Assembly: GCA_040902535.1 (NCBI GenBank)
Contig: JBBDXD010000014.1
Location: forward strand, 42,111-106,110
DNA length: 64,000 nt
Reading direction: 5' to 3'
DNA from: Dehalococcoidia bacterium
GTDB taxonomy: Bacteria; Chloroflexota; Dehalococcoidia; DSTF01; JACRBR01
The notes beneath the pieces are model-generated. The model did no database searches. It had not been told where the DNA came from and saw only the letters and a list, made by a program, of their open reading frames with translations. This document shows positions 1 to 6,589 of the stretch, one piece after another; position 1 is the stretch's first letter; the number at the start of each line of letters is the position of its first letter. Made by a program: the position numbers and the translations under genes.

Positions 1-168
1 TGCGGCGCGCCAAAGCTGCGGCGGGTGCGCGCACCCGCGCGATTGGGGTGCGATTACCGTGGCAGCGTTATGCGCGCAGACGATCCTTCTCACGTACAGG
101 ACGCATCTAGTGTGGTGCAGGGATCACCGCAATTACTCAGGCCGCGGGGCCATTCAGGAGGGTTTGGA

Positions 169-750
169 ATGAGTCGGATTAGGGATTTCTTCCGCCGCGT
201 GCGTGAGGAGCGCGGCATCACGGGTCTGGAGACCGCCATCGTCCTCATCGCGTTCGTAGTCGTTGCCGCCGTCTTCGCGTTCGTCGTGTTGAGCACGGGT
301 CTCTTCAGTTCGGAGCGGGGCAAGGAGACGGTGTACGCGGGCCTGCAGAAGACCCGTGGTTCCATGTCGCTCACGGGCGGCGTCATCGCCACGAGCGATG
401 GCACGGCAGTGACCAACCTGCAATTCGGGCTGACGCTCGCCGCCGGCGGCGACTCCGTTAACCTCGACCAGTCGGACGCCAACAACCGCACGGTCATCAG
501 CTACATCGACACGGCCGTGAACACGCCCGACATGACGTACGTGACCACGGAGGTCGTCGGCGACGCCGACGAGCTGCTGGAGGCCGGCGAGCTGGCGCAG
601 GTCGCCATCGACATGACCGCCGAGTGCGGCTGCACGATCAACGCGAACGAATCGTTCACGCTGGAGGTGAAGCCGCCGACCGGCTCGTACCTGGTCATCA
701 CGCGGACGACGCCCGCCTCGATGACCGAGACGATCGTCAACCTCAACTAA
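169..750 (+). CDS. arlB1: Archaellin 1 (archaeal-type flagellin, filament subunit)
   Basis: Major structural subunit of an archaellum filament, 193 aa. It opens with a charged class III (prepilin-like) leader of about 16 residues ending REERG, with predicted cleavage before ITGLE by a PibD/FlaK-type peptidase. A long hydrophobic assembly helix (ETAIVLIAFVVVAAVF) follows, then a beta-rich outer domain with archaellin landmarks: LLEAGE near residue 140, LEVKP, and RTTP near the C-terminus. The start is chosen at ATG 169 because AGGAGG lies at 156-161; an upstream extension of the frame adds only non-homologous sequence. The outer domain has a Cys-Gly-Cys motif and two N-x-S/T sequons (NRT, NES). 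A nearly identical N-terminal half occurs in the next gene. Assignment from the N-terminus is very secure; the rest is family inference. Confidence 0.95.
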   Translation: MSRIRDFFRRVREERGITGLETAIVLIAFVVVAAVFAFVVLSTGLFSSERGKETVYAGLQKTRGSMSLTGGVIATSDGTAVTNLQFGLTLAAGGDSVNLDQSDANNRTVISYIDTAVNTPDMTYVTTEVVGDADELLEAGELAQVAIDMTAECGCTINANESFTLEVKPPTGSYLVITRTTPASMTETIVNLN

Positions 751-770
751 GACCAGACGTCACGGATCAG

Positions 771-797
771 GAGGCCCCGCACGCGCGGGGCCTCTTG
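771..797 (+). terminator. Strong hairpin after archaellin 1
   Basis: A perfect 10-bp GC-rich stem (771-780 with 785-794, loop ACGC) lies 21 nt after the archaellin stop, followed by a short T-containing tract (TTGCT). It probably terminates most transcripts of the first archaellin, or protects its 3' end, separating its expression from the genes downstream. Confidence 0.75.
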
Positions 798-1154
798 CTG
801 TGCTCGCCGCGCCCGTGTGTCACGCAGGATTCGAGTAGGTGACCCCGCTGCGTGAAGTCGGGGGAATTCACCATGCGTTCTGGGGCGCCGCCACACGACC
901 CTTCAATTGGTACTGGACGTACCGACTGGGCAGAAGGCATGGACAGCCGCAAGCCCGGGCCCGACCGCCACTCCCAACTGAGGCGGAGGGCGGACGGAAG
1001 CAAGGGAGTGCGCACCAGGCCTGCACGCGATCCGAGGACAGGCAAACGCGCTTCGTAAGGAGGTGGCGACGCGACAGTAGCAAACGACTGACCTCGATCG
1101 CGTCCCCATCGGAGGGACGAAGAACAATCGGACTTCCTTTCAAGGAGGAATGCA
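798..1154 (+). other. Long leader between the two archaellins
   Basis: About 357 nt without a convincing gene. It probably contains the promoter and 5' leader of archaellin 2, although I could not pick a clear -35/-10 pair. Two helices are visible. CACGCAG (821-827) can pair with CTGCGTG (848-854). GGTGACCCCG (838-847) can pair with CGGGG (859-863) plus TCACC (868-872). The second helix encloses one arm of the first, so they form either a pseudoknot or alternative folds. An open frame at 852-1058 is Arg/Pro-rich, resembles nothing and is left out. A second purine-rich GGAGG occurs at about 1060, away from any start. Confidence 0.4.
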
Positions 1155-1739
1155 ATGAAGCGGTTTATGGAGTCCTTTCGCCGCGGGAGCGAAGAGCGCG
1201 GCATCACCGGTCTTGAGACGGCCATCGTCCTGATCGCGTTCGTCGTCGTCGCGGCCGTGTTCGCGTTCGTCGTCCTGAGCACCGGTCTCTTCAGCTCCGA
1301 GCGGGGCAAGGAGACGGTCTACGCGGGCCTGCAGAAGACCCGCGGCTCAATGTCGCTCACCGGTGGCGTGATCGCGACATCCAACGGTACGGCGATCACG
1401 GACCTCTCGTTTGGTCTGACGCTCGCGGCCGGCGGCGACTCGGTCAACCTGGACCAGAGCGACGCGAACAACCGCACGGTGATCGCGTACATCGACACAG
1501 CCGTGACGGACAATGACCTGACGTACACGACGACGGAAGTGGTCGGCGACGCGGACGAGCTGCTCGAAGCAGGCGAGCTCGCACAGATCGACATCGACCT
1601 GGCGACAGCCTGCCCGACGTGTACTGTCGGCGCGAACGAACAGTTCACGCTCGAAGTGAAGCCACCGTCCGGTTCGTACCTGGTGATCTCGCGGACGACG
1701 CCTGCGTCGATCGCGGAGACGATCATCAACCTGAACTAA
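1155..1739 (+). CDS. arlB2: Archaellin 2 (archaeal-type flagellin, filament subunit)
   Basis: Second archaellin, 194 aa. A 16-residue leader ending SEERG is followed by the same ITGLE-type assembly helix as archaellin 1. From that helix through about residue 75 the two proteins are almost identical, while synonymous positions and the outer domain have diverged, so this is an old tandem duplication under selection. AGGAGG at 1143-1148 fixes ATG 1155. The outer domain carries a Cys-Pro-Thr-Cys motif where archaellin 1 has Cys-Gly-Cys, which could give a filament-surface disulfide or metal site (inference). The conserved LLEAGE, LEVKP and RTTP elements are kept. In archaea with several archaellins, minor ones often form the hook-proximal segment; which is major here cannot be told. 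Confidence 0.95.
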   Translation: MKRFMESFRRGSEERGITGLETAIVLIAFVVVAAVFAFVVLSTGLFSSERGKETVYAGLQKTRGSMSLTGGVIATSNGTAITDLSFGLTLAAGGDSVNLDQSDANNRTVIAYIDTAVTDNDLTYTTTEVVGDADELLEAGELAQIDIDLATACPTCTVGANEQFTLEVKPPSGSYLVISRTTPASIAETIINLN

Positions 1740-1742
1740 CGG

Positions 1743-1792
1743 GACTCGCGCTCGAGTCTCACGGGCGGCCGCTCTTCGCAGGGCGGCCGCCC
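1743..1792 (+). terminator. Paired hairpins after archaellin 2
   Basis: Two hairpins follow the archaellin 2 stop: GACTCG/CGAGTC (1743-1748 with 1753-1758) and an 8-bp stem GGGCGGCC/GGCCGCCC (1763-1770 with 1785-1792). There is no T tract, so this looks like an attenuating or RNA-stabilising element rather than a full terminator. It would let limited transcription reach the machinery genes. Confidence 0.5.
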
Positions 1793-1825
1793 ACCTGAGC
1801 AACCCACGCGAAAGGCGGAGTGCCG

Positions 1826-2491
1826 GTGGAACCCCAGCAGTTGGCCACGAAGGTCACACAGCTCGAGTCACGGGTCGCCACGCTCGAAGATGAAGGCAAG
1901 ATCATCAAGGGCGAGGTCAAGCAGATCCTGACCGAGATCCGCAGCGCGATCCTCGTGCGGGAGAACCCGTTCGAGATGGAGAACGCGCGCGGCATGGCGG
2001 CCGGCGGGACAACCCACGTCATTTCAACAGCACCCTCCGCCACGAAGGTCGAACTCGTGATGCCGTCCGCGCCGGAGCCTGCACCCGTCGCTGAGCCCCA
2101 GCCGGAATTTGAGCCGGCGCCGGCCCGCACCCCGTACATCCCCGAGCCCTCGAAGGAGCCTGTGATGTTAAGGCCGCAGGCGCACATCGCGCCGTCCGAG
2201 CCGGATCGACCGCAGTGGAGCCTGCTGACCGTCGCAGGGCTATCGGCGTGGGCGGAAGAAGCCATGCGCCGCCTGGGTCCGCTGCGATTGGAGATCTTGC
2301 TGGACTTGTGCGAGGCCGCCGGCCACCTGACACCCGACGCGCGGACCGCACTTTCGCGCATAACGGAAATGGATACGGCCGAACCGGCGCAGGCGCCTTC
2401 CACCAACGATACGGTCGTCATTCTGCGGCAGCTCGAAGCGCTCGTGAACGACGATCAGGACTACGGCTCGCGACTGCAGCGCCACGCATAG
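1826..2491 (+). CDS. Archaellum accessory protein, ArlC-like coiled coil plus ArlD/E-like domain
   Basis: About 221 aa in two parts. Residues 5-50 form a coiled coil with heptads, ending in an ENPF motif like the end of the ArlC coiled-coil region. A Pro/Glu/Ala-rich linker follows. Residues of about 135-180 (WSLLTVAGLSAWAEEAMRRL then LLDLCEAAGHLTP) resemble the ArlD/E domain pattern of a Trp-containing helix, LxxLLDxY and GWIs. In euryarchaea, ArlC/D/E form the cytoplasmic ring that couples the motor to chemotaxis; here one protein may do that job (inference). GTG 1826 is preferred because AAGGCGGAG then has normal spacing; GTG 1820 in the same frame is possible. It lies between the archaellins and arlG. 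The family call rests on motif resemblance. Confidence 0.7.
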   Translation: MEPQQLATKVTQLESRVATLEDEGKIIKGEVKQILTEIRSAILVRENPFEMENARGMAAGGTTHVISTAPSATKVELVMPSAPEPAPVAEPQPEFEPAPARTPYIPEPSKEPVMLRPQAHIAPSEPDRPQWSLLTVAGLSAWAEEAMRRLGPLRLEILLDLCEAAGHLTPDARTALSRITEMDTAEPAQAPSTNDTVVILRQLEALVNDDQDYGSRLQRHA

Positions 2492-2533
2492 CCGAACGAG
2501 GGAACGCGCGGCAAACGCTGAAGGAGTGGCGTC

Positions 2534-3010
2534 ATCGACAAGGCAATCACGACCATCATGCTGACGATCGCGGCGATCGTAGCGATCGTCGCGGTCGTGA
2601 ACGCCGTGCTGCCGTCCGTCAGCAGGACGAGCGGCGCGTTGATCTCCGCGTCCAACGTCGTGGAGGACCGTATTTCGAGCCAGATCGAGATCGTACACGC
2701 AACGGGACAAGACGCCGACCCGGACGCCGAAGTGTGGGTAAAGAACACCGGCTCATCGACGTTGGCGGCGGTCGACCGCGTCGATGTCTTCTTCGGGCCG
2801 GACGGCGACTTTCAGCGCATCCCGCAGGGTGACCCGGGTTGCACAGCGCCTTGCTGGGAGTACGAGATCGAGAACGCCGCAAGCTGGGAGCCGACGGCCA
2901 CGCTGCACATCACCGTGCACGCGGACACCAACCTGGCGACTGGCACCACGTACTACGTGAAGGTGGTGACCCCGAACGGCATCGCCAATTCAAAGTTCTT
3001 CACGGTCTAG
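2534..3010 (+). CDS. arlG: Archaellum stator protein ArlG, probable ATC start
   Basis: About 158 aa with an N-terminal hydrophobic helix and an extracytoplasmic beta domain typical of ArlG: a WVKNTGSS-type strand, DVFFGPDGDF, a WEYEIEN segment, and VKVVTPNG near the end. ArlG forms a filament at the archaellum base and, with ArlF, contacts the S-layer in archaea. The first ATG in frame is 2558, but it has no ribosome site and would remove the start of the membrane helix. AAGGAG at 2521-2526 sits 7 nt before an in-frame ATC at 2534, giving an N-terminus (IDKAITTIM...) of the usual ArlG pattern. I therefore prefer ATC 2534, with moderate confidence in the start. It is followed by arlF after 9 nt. 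Confidence 0.85.
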   Translation: MDKAITTIMLTIAAIVAIVAVVNAVLPSVSRTSGALISASNVVEDRISSQIEIVHATGQDADPDAEVWVKNTGSSTLAAVDRVDVFFGPDGDFQRIPQGDPGCTAPCWEYEIENAASWEPTATLHITVHADTNLATGTTYYVKVVTPNGIANSKFFTV

Positions 3011-3019
3011 GGGCGCGAC

Positions 3020-3529
3020 GTGGAAAACGGACTGCCCGCGCTGATGCTCGCCGCGATGATGATGCTGGCCACCGTGCTGATGGCGCGCGGCGGCTTCCTG
3101 GGGGCGGATGCGATCGGCATGTCGCTGCGTGAATCCGAAGGCCGATACGCGGAGCAGAGCCGCACCGGGCTTACCGTCACGGGCAGCAGCATCGACGGTA
3201 CCGGCGCCAACGTGACGTTGACGGTGCGGAACGACGGCCAAACGCCGATTGCCGACTTCGCGGGCATGGATGTGGTGGTGCAGTACTTCGACGAGAACAC
3301 AGACCGTTACGACAGGTGGGTGCCATACACGGGCGGCGCTCTGGCATCGAACACGTGGACTGCGGGGAACTTCCAGGACGATGTCTTCGAGCCGGGCATC
3401 CTCAACAGCGGCGAGTCGATGGACATCACCGTGCGGGTGAACCCGGTCGTCGGCGCGGGCAGCGTTAACTGGGCGATCGTCGGCACGGATAAGGGCGTGA
3501 CGGTGCAGACGTACTTCGACGGGCCATAG
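3020..3529 (+). CDS. arlF: Archaellum stator protein ArlF
   Basis: 169 aa. An N-terminal membrane helix (about residues 5-25) is followed by a beta-sandwich with the ArlF pattern: LTVRNDGQTPIADF, MDVVVQYFDE, a Trp-containing strand (NTWTAGNF), then a PGILNSGESMDI turn. In archaea ArlF binds the S-layer and anchors the motor as a stator; many Chloroflexota also have S-layers, so the same use is plausible. The start is GTG 3020 with only a weak purine stretch before it. Gene order is G then F, the order seen in Sulfolobus rather than the euryarchaeal F then G. arlJ follows after 8 nt, with no arlH or arlI between. Confidence 0.85.
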   Translation: MENGLPALMLAAMMMLATVLMARGGFLGADAIGMSLRESEGRYAEQSRTGLTVTGSSIDGTGANVTLTVRNDGQTPIADFAGMDVVVQYFDENTDRYDRWVPYTGGALASNTWTAGNFQDDVFEPGILNSGESMDITVRVNPVVGAGSVNWAIVGTDKGVTVQTYFDGP

Positions 3530-3537
3530 GGGCGAGC

Positions 3538-5130
3538 ATGGCGATCTACACAAAGCTCATGCCGGCGTTCCTGAAGAAGCCCCCGGGCCGCAGCGAAGCC
3601 GTCGAAGAGGCGGCGAACTGGCAGCGGTCCACGTCCCTGTTCGCCCCGGCGCCGATGGAGTACGACCTGATTACGCAGCTCACGTATATGTCGGCGCTGG
3701 CTACCGCGAACGTCGGCCGCGAGCACCTGTTCGAGAAGACGGCCGGATTGGGCTATTCAACGTCCGGCTACTTCCACCGCGTCCATTTGGTCGCGCAGCG
3801 CCTCAACTACGACTACGCGCGCGCATGCCAACTGGTCGCCGACGCGACGGAGAACAGCGTCGTCAACAGCCTGCTGCTTCGATTCGCGAGTTCGCTGTCA
3901 TCGGGCGAGCCAGAATCTGTCTTCCTGGCGCGCGAGACAGAGATCCAGATCGAACAGTACTCCCGCAAGTACGAACGCGACCTGGAGTCGCTCAAGAAGT
4001 GGACCGATGCGTACGTCGCCCTGATGGTGTCCGTCACACTGGTCGTCGTCGTCTCGATGGTATCGATGATGATCTACAGCGTCGGCACCGTCTTCATCCT
4101 GGGGCTGGCGACTATGATGATCGGCGTCGCGGCGCTCGGTGACTGGATCATCTACCGCACGGCGCCGGTTGAGCCGAAGACGCATAAACGTGCCGTCCGG
4201 TCCCGCACCCAGGATCAGATGTTCGCGATCGCGAAGGTGTTATTGCCCGCCGGCGCCGCGCTCGGCGCGATCGTGGGCCTTGTCTTCAGCATCGGCGCGG
4301 GGATGGTCGCCGCAGGCATCACGATCGCACCGGTCGGCGTGCTGGCGTTTATGGACGATCGGCGCATCGACCAGCAGGACCGCGACATCTCGACGTTCCT
4401 GCGGTCACTGGGCTCCGTCGTCGGCGCGATCGGGACGACCGTCACCGAGGGCATGGACCGTCTCAATCAACGGTCCCTGGCATCGCTCGAACAAGGCGTC
4501 CGGCGTCTGCATGTGAGGCTGCGGAACGGCATTCGCCCTGACTACTGCTGGGACCGCTTCATCTCCGAAACGGGCAGTGAGCTTGTCGACCGTTCCGTCA
4601 GCACGTTCTGGGACACGACCAAAGTCGGCGGTGACCCTGACCAGATCGGATTCCTTTCATCGCTGTTCGCGCTGAAAATCTCGTTGATGCGAGAGAACCG
4701 CAAACTCGTATCACAGACGTTCATGTACTTGATGCTGCCCCTGCACACAGTGCTCGTGGGCATTCTGCTCTTCGTAACGGAAGTCATGGTCGTCTTCGCG
4801 CAACAACTCAACAACATCCAGACGCAAGCGCTGACCAATACCGACCCGACGACGACGGGCGGCATCGACGTCACGAACGTGCTGGCGTTCGCTTCTCCAA
4901 ACGTCGCGTTCCTGCGTGGCTTTGCCTTGATCGTGACCATCTTTCTGACGGTCGTCGATACGTGGTCGCCGCACGTCACAGCGGGCGGGCACCACCACAA
5001 GGTGTGGGGGTATGCGGCCGTGATGCTCGTCATCTCAGGTGTGCTGCTGTTGGGCGTGCCGGCGATGGTACAGGGCTTGTTCAGCAGCGTTTCCGGTGGG
5101 TTGGAAGAAAACGACATCAGTACCGGTTAA
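3538..5130 (+). CDS. arlJ: Archaellum membrane platform protein ArlJ
   Basis: 530 aa, the usual length for ArlJ, the inner-membrane platform on which the ATPase ArlI acts to assemble and rotate the filament. A cytoplasmic N-terminus is followed by two T2SF-type helical domains (about 48-155 and 285-395) and membrane segments near 158-180, 183-206, 230-250, 255-272, 395-422, 455-475 and 490-512. The positively charged cytoplasmic loops expected to contact ArlI are present. A GGHHHK loop near residue 484 is unusual. ATG 3538 has AGGGGCGAG before it. ArlJ is homologous to PilC/TadC, but the paired T2SF domains, the length and its place after arlG/arlF favour ArlJ. Its partner ArlI is missing from the window. 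Confidence 0.93.
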   Translation: MAIYTKLMPAFLKKPPGRSEAVEEAANWQRSTSLFAPAPMEYDLITQLTYMSALATANVGREHLFEKTAGLGYSTSGYFHRVHLVAQRLNYDYARACQLVADATENSVVNSLLLRFASSLSSGEPESVFLARETEIQIEQYSRKYERDLESLKKWTDAYVALMVSVTLVVVVSMVSMMIYSVGTVFILGLATMMIGVAALGDWIIYRTAPVEPKTHKRAVRSRTQDQMFAIAKVLLPAGAALGAIVGLVFSIGAGMVAAGITIAPVGVLAFMDDRRIDQQDRDISTFLRSLGSVVGAIGTTVTEGMDRLNQRSLASLEQGVRRLHVRLRNGIRPDYCWDRFISETGSELVDRSVSTFWDTTKVGGDPDQIGFLSSLFALKISLMRENRKLVSQTFMYLMLPLHTVLVGILLFVTEVMVVFAQQLNNIQTQALTNTDPTTTGGIDVTNVLAFASPNVAFLRGFALIVTIFLTVVDTWSPHVTAGGHHHKVWGYAAVMLVISGVLLLGVPAMVQGLFSSVSGGLEENDISTG

Positions 5131-5143
5131 CTAGGGAGGTGAT

Positions 5144-5545
5144 ATGAAGAACTTCTTCAAGAAGGATCAACCGGACGAACGTGCTCTGGAGCTGCCGCTC
5201 CGCGAAGCGCGCGAGTTTGTGCCGTCCTCAGCACAGTCGCCCGATGCACGTCGCTTCAGTCTGTTCAACCCGGAAGAGGAAATCGATGAGTCGAACGACG
5301 AGGACCTGGTGTTTCTGGCCTCGTTGGTCGATGCAACAAACGCGCCGGTGAAGAAGCCGGAAGCACAGCCACAGCCTGCTGAGCAACGCATGGACGATAT
5401 GGAAGTGTTCCGCGAAAGTGCGGCGCTTCGACAGCGGACCGAGATCGCCAAGCAACTGAAGGTCGACAACGTGGACATGGGGGATCTGCTGGAAGATCTC
5501 CAGACCACCCGGGCGGCGCTCCAGCACCGGCGAAAGGCCGCGTAG
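5144..5545 (+). CDS. Small acidic soluble protein of the archaellum operon, unknown function
   Basis: 133 aa, not recognised. It starts 13 nt after arlJ behind one of the best ribosome sites in the window (GGGAGGTGAT at 5134-5143), so it is clearly translated, and it ends 3 nt before the amidase gene. The protein has no signal peptide or membrane segment. It has an acidic middle (EEEIDESNDEDL near residues 45-55), a Pro/Gln-rich linker and a predicted helical C-terminal third (about 85-130) rich in Leu and Arg. Position and composition suggest a cytoplasmic adaptor for ArlJ, the ATPase or the following amidase, but this is inference only. Confidence 0.8.
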   Translation: MKNFFKKDQPDERALELPLREAREFVPSSAQSPDARRFSLFNPEEEIDESNDEDLVFLASLVDATNAPVKKPEAQPQPAEQRMDDMEVFRESAALRQRTEIAKQLKVDNVDMGDLLEDLQTTRAALQHRRKAA

Positions 5546-5548
5546 CGG

Positions 5549-6568
5549 ATGCCACGATGGCTGCTTGGCTCACTCGTCGCCTTCATGGCGCTTTGGACGG
5601 TCTTCACCGCTGTTGCCGGCTGGTATGCGTGGCAGAGCACGAACTCTTCGAACGCGTCCGCACAGGACGGGCCGGCTGCGTCTGATGACGCTGGCCCTGG
5701 CGGCGAACGCAGTTCAGACACCACTGCTGCCGGCGTGGAGCCGGCCATGCCGGCGAGCCTGACTGCGACGCCACAGGAGACGCCGGCGCGCGCGGTCGGC
5801 ATCGCGCGGCCGGTGCCTCGCGAGGCGACCTCCGGCGGCTTTGACGAGCGGGTGCGGCCGGCGAACGGAGAGGTGACGCGCAAACGGGCGGCGGCCGGGC
5901 GTTCGTCACTGGGCGTTGTCGTGCTCGATCCGGGCCACGGCCGCGGCGATCCGGGCGCAGTGCATTATCCTTCCGACGGCTCCGGCCGCTACGACGTCAC
6001 TGAGGCGCAGTCGAACCAGCTCAACGCGGAGTTGATCCGCGTCGAACTCATCGCTCTCGGCTACGACGTGTATCTCACACGTGAAGGCGCCGGCCGCGGC
6101 CCCGGCGGCCCACTGCCGCTGCAGTTCATCGCCAACGACCTGTATTGGCGGGTGCAGCTCGCGTCCGCCGTCGATGCGGATGTGTATCTCGCGATCCACG
6201 GCAACGGCGCCGTCGTCAAGTCGATCAGCGGGCCCGAGACGTGGTATTGCGGCAAGCACGAGGAGGGCGCCGCGAACGAGCGGCTCGCTTCGCTCGTGCA
6301 ACAGGCGATGATGGACGCGCTGCACGAGTATGGTTACGCCCCGCCAGATCGCGGCATCAAGGAAGACGCGCAGAGCCACCATTCCGGCGACTTCTGCCAG
6401 TTCGTAGTGACGCGGGAGACAGAGGTGCCGGCGGCGCTACTCGAGTTCCTATTCCTCTCGAACGACGCCGATGCGAGCGTGCTCGTCGACCCGCGTTCGC
6501 ATGAACTGCTGGCGCGGCACGTCGCAGCGGCCATCGACGTATTTATGCGGGAGCGCCGCGGTGAGTAG
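5549..6568 (+). CDS. Membrane-anchored N-acetylmuramoyl-L-alanine amidase (Amidase_3)
   Basis: 339 aa. One N-terminal membrane helix (about 5-27), a low-complexity Ser/Ala/Pro linker to about residue 118, then an Amidase_3 zinc hydrolase. The domain begins VVVLDPGHGRGDPGA and has the metal ligands His130, Glu152 (in TEAQSN) and His217 (in AIHGNG), with catalytic Glu299 (LLEFLFLSN). Such enzymes cleave the amide bond between muramic acid and the stem peptide. The N-terminal anchor would hold it on the outer face of the membrane. It follows the acidic protein by 3 nt and so belongs to the archaellum operon. A role in opening peptidoglycan for the filament is inferred; general cell-wall turnover is the alternative. 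Confidence 0.88.
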   Translation: MPRWLLGSLVAFMALWTVFTAVAGWYAWQSTNSSNASAQDGPAASDDAGPGGERSSDTTAAGVEPAMPASLTATPQETPARAVGIARPVPREATSGGFDERVRPANGEVTRKRAAAGRSSLGVVVLDPGHGRGDPGAVHYPSDGSGRYDVTEAQSNQLNAELIRVELIALGYDVYLTREGAGRGPGGPLPLQFIANDLYWRVQLASAVDADVYLAIHGNGAVVKSISGPETWYCGKHEEGAANERLASLVQQAMMDALHEYGYAPPDRGIKEDAQSHHSGDFCQFVVTRETEVPAALLEFLFLSNDADASVLVDPRSHELLARHVAAAIDVFMRERRGE

Positions 6569-6576
6569 CTTGGCGT

Positions 6577-6582
6577 TACAAT
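6577..6582 (+). promoter_or_regulatory. -10 box TACAAT for a leaderless sugar kinase mRNA
   Basis: TACAAT ends 7 nt before ATG 6590 and there is no Shine-Dalgarno, so transcription would start at or next to the start codon. No clear -35 is seen. Confidence 0.5.
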
Positions 6583-6589
6583 CGCGGCC

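Noticed and set aside
910-990. Possible c-di-GMP (GEMM) riboswitch in the archaellin 2 leader
   Set aside because: Only a loose GGACAGCCGCAAGCCCGGG resemblance; the conserved tetraloop and receptor pattern is not met.
852-1058. Open frame of 68 aa between the archaellins
   Set aside because: Arg/Pro-rich, no ribosome site, no resemblance to any family; it lies in a probably structured leader.
767-1309. Minus-strand open frames over the archaellin region
   Set aside because: Shadows of GC-rich coding sequence; they overlap the clear plus-strand archaellin 2.
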